From NCBI RefSeq assembly GCF_020085105.1, contig NC_058052.1, positions 6,247,733 through 6,311,732 of the forward strand: a DNA stretch of 64,000 nucleotides, read 5' to 3'. Below, piece after piece: positions 61,810 through 64,000 of this stretch; the stretch's first letter is position 1, and each line of letters opens with the position of its first letter. Made by a program: the position numbers and the translations under genes. This DNA comes from Siniperca chuatsi. Lineage: Eukaryota > Chordata > Actinopteri > Centrarchiformes > Sinipercidae. The notes below the pieces were generated by a model that worked only from the letters and a program-made list of their open reading frames with translations, was not told where the DNA came from and did no database searches.

Positions 61810-64000
61810 ATGGTAAGAAAAAGAGGATTATATTTTCTCTCCAGTCTAGAATCGGTTGACAGTCACAGCAGTAGTGATTAATTTTGTTTTTGGTTTTTAA
61901 ATGTGCGAAATTAATGTCAATAAAACGTAACGTCACCGGTGGCTAAGCTGAAGCCAACCTTAACTGTACGCTGTAACTAACAGCTACCGCAGTGCTGGAC
62001 GAATAAATGACAGCTTGCTAGTTCCTAGGTAATGCTAGCTTGTTAAACAAAGCTAACCTTAACTAAAGCTGCGTTGGTCTGGATAAAATCAGTAACACCC
62101 GTGTGCCTAACGTTAGCGTAGTTAATGTTACACTTGAAACAATGCATCGGGGTTTCTTTCCCCAAAAATATTGCTTTTATGCAAGCCCAACAGCATTCTA
62201 ACATTAGCTAATGTTTGGTTCGCTAAATTGAGATGGTGGCCGAACATTTGTCCGTTTTGTCAAATACTTGTCCCACTTAGTGATAGGCGCTGATTGAGAA
62301 GTAGTGTTATGACTACTTTCCAACAGACGTCTTGCTTGTGACGACTGCTGTATTAGTCAGTCATTCATTGTGCTAAAAGTGTGCAACGCTGCAGTGCGTC
62401 TAAGGACTGAAACTGTGAGCCGGCCGGCACATTACGGTAGCTAGCTAACTTCCTAGCTAACATTTACCGCCAAATTGTAAGTCAGTCATTGTCTGTGGGA
62501 AAGTTGGCGTCATCGAACATTCAAATGTAGGCAGATCTAACGTTTTAAGGGCACGTGTGGTCTTACATTCTTTCAGGGTTTCTACTTTCTCCCAAGTTCA
62601 GTAACAAGATGGTTAGCTAACTAGAACGAAAATGCGTCTGTTTTGAGGAGTTGTAACGTTACAGCTGCTGTCATAGCTATTACAGCCTTCAGAGTAACTG
62701 CTAATCACTAACTGTAGAAAGATGTGTTTGCAGCATTTTAAATAAATGGGGCAGCCTTAACTGTGGGGCCAAAGGAAAAGTTAATTTAATTTTGGCTATA
62801 TTTGCTATTTGACATGCTATTAATTGCTTCATCTTGTGTTTTACAGGCTGATCAGCTTACAGAAGAGCAAATTGCCGGTAAGACATCGCTGCATTGATCT
62901 ACTACTTTCCTCATATCCTGCAAAGTGGCCTGCGTTATGGATCCTTGCATTCCTTGCAGTGGATTTATACTTTTGCCTTTTAAGGCATTCCACAGGGCAG
63001 CCTACTGGTCATAAAACAGGAATGAATGAAATGGCTGTTGCTTGCTGGCTCTGGAGTGCAGAAGGGCTCCCTCATGGAAAACTTTGCATTTTCATGGTTG
63101 CCATGTAATAAATGATGTAATCTGGAAGGGCTGTGTATTCTGGTGAGGTGTTGGCAGTCACCTTTTGATATGCTGTGCATGATGTGTCCTTTGCCCTGGG
63201 TGTGTTCTCATTAGATGAATGCTTCAAGAACAATTGCAGTAGCAACTTGGGACACTAAGATGATCTAGATGTGGTAATCTAAATCATGCAGGAGGAGTGT
63301 CTCTTTAGGTCATTGTTTCCTGTATGTGCTCAGGCACAATTGCTGTAATGTATGCTGTTCATGTCTAAAATTTAGCACCGTTTTAGTGGTTTCCCTGATT
63401 TTTATTTTTTTATGTCTTCCGGCTTCTGTTGAATCATAAGTCAGTTTCACAATATGCTGATCGTACTACTTGTATATTTTATGGTGTCTGCTTTTAGTGG
63501 GTAAACCCTTGCTTAATGATTTGCCAGTTTTTAGCTTTGTCAATTTGTACAAACAGCATGACGATGCACTACCATGTTCTATTGACTTGGGCAGTAAAAG
63601 AGCAGTAAGCGGTAGCAATGATGTGGGGGTTTTAATAGCCTGTACCAGAGGAGTTAGATCCCCCTCTGACATTTCCTGCAGTTGATGCAGATCCTTTCCT
63701 CATAACAAAAAGATGTTACCGTATGTGTTTGACCCTGCAAACGGCAGGGCAGGTTGTAGTTTTTCTGATGCTGACAAGCTGCTGCATGCCACCACACATT
63801 GCCCATTGGCCTCATCACACTTGATGAGTGTGTCATCGTTCCTCATCCCTCACGGCTCCACCAAACCACCCAGGCTGTCATTTGCTGCTGATGTAGCCTG
63901 CCTGCCCTGCTGCTTGGTCTTGTGGTCGCCGTCCTTGTTTAGCCAAAAACAACTGCAGTTGGTTCTCAAAACAGAAGGGCTCGTCAGTGTGCTGTAGCTA
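61810..64000 (+). CDS. calm2: Calmodulin, first two coding exons (3' partial)
   Basis: The first coding exon holds only the start codon (61810-61812) directly before a GTAAGA donor. The second is the 31-nt exon 62847-62877, reading ADQLTEEQIA plus one base before GTAAGA. This split, with an intron right after ATG and a 31-nt exon, is the hallmark of vertebrate calmodulin genes. The four EF hands lie beyond the right edge. Calmodulin is the cytosolic calcium sensor. The paralogue is assigned as calm2 from its divergent neighbourhood with epcam, as in human 2p21; the residues seen here cannot separate calm1/2/3. Intron 1 (61813-62846) and the visible part of intron 2 (62878-64000) show no other exon. 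Confidence 0.92.

Noticed and set aside
63470..63997. Short open frames near the right edge
   Set aside because: They lie in calmodulin intron 2 and show no domain or splice evidence.

Overview
The window is vertebrate nuclear DNA, most likely from a percomorph teleost. Genes are split by GT-AG introns, and three genes match vertebrate families (PLEKHH2, EpCAM, calmodulin). The spacers are rich in teleost-type repeats: tRNA-headed SINEs, non-LTR retroelement tails, hAT-like and palindromic MITEs, and long microsatellites. No prokaryotic features, tRNA or rRNA genes were found.

Layout. (1) 187-14477, + strand: the last 13 coding exons of a plekhh2-like gene, covering the MyTH4 and FERM domains; its 5' part lies off the left edge. 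(2) 17999-20474, - strand: a complete nine-exon epcam gene, convergent with plekhh2. A possible octamer-CRE-TATA promoter lies at 20796-20837. (3) 20840-28760: a repeat-rich spacer with two copies of a ~460 bp segment. (4) 28763-54938, + strand: a large 25-exon gene predicted to encode a type I membrane protein of about 2584 residues. It has a signal peptide, 34 EGF modules (17 in one exon, 16 in another), then NIDO, AMOP and VWD domains, a post-VWD region with more EGF modules, an SEA-like juxtamembrane segment, one transmembrane helix and a ~50-residue tail. From the NIDO domain onward the plan resembles MUC4, with an EGF array where the mucin repeats would be. (5) 54939-61690: a 3' UTR and a spacer with microsatellites. 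(6) 61810 to the right edge, + strand: the first two coding exons of a calmodulin gene (calm2-like), including the diagnostic start-codon-only exon and a 31-nt second exon.

The divergent epcam/calm2 order matches human 2p21 as I recall it, which supports both calls. The large EGF-NIDO-AMOP-VWD gene sits between these two anchors and is the most interesting object here. EpCAM and the MUC4-like protein are both expected at epithelial surfaces, but nothing in the sequence proves joint function. The other notable structure is a three-level transposon nest in a plekhh2 intron: a foldback element inside a LINE-like element inside a SINE.
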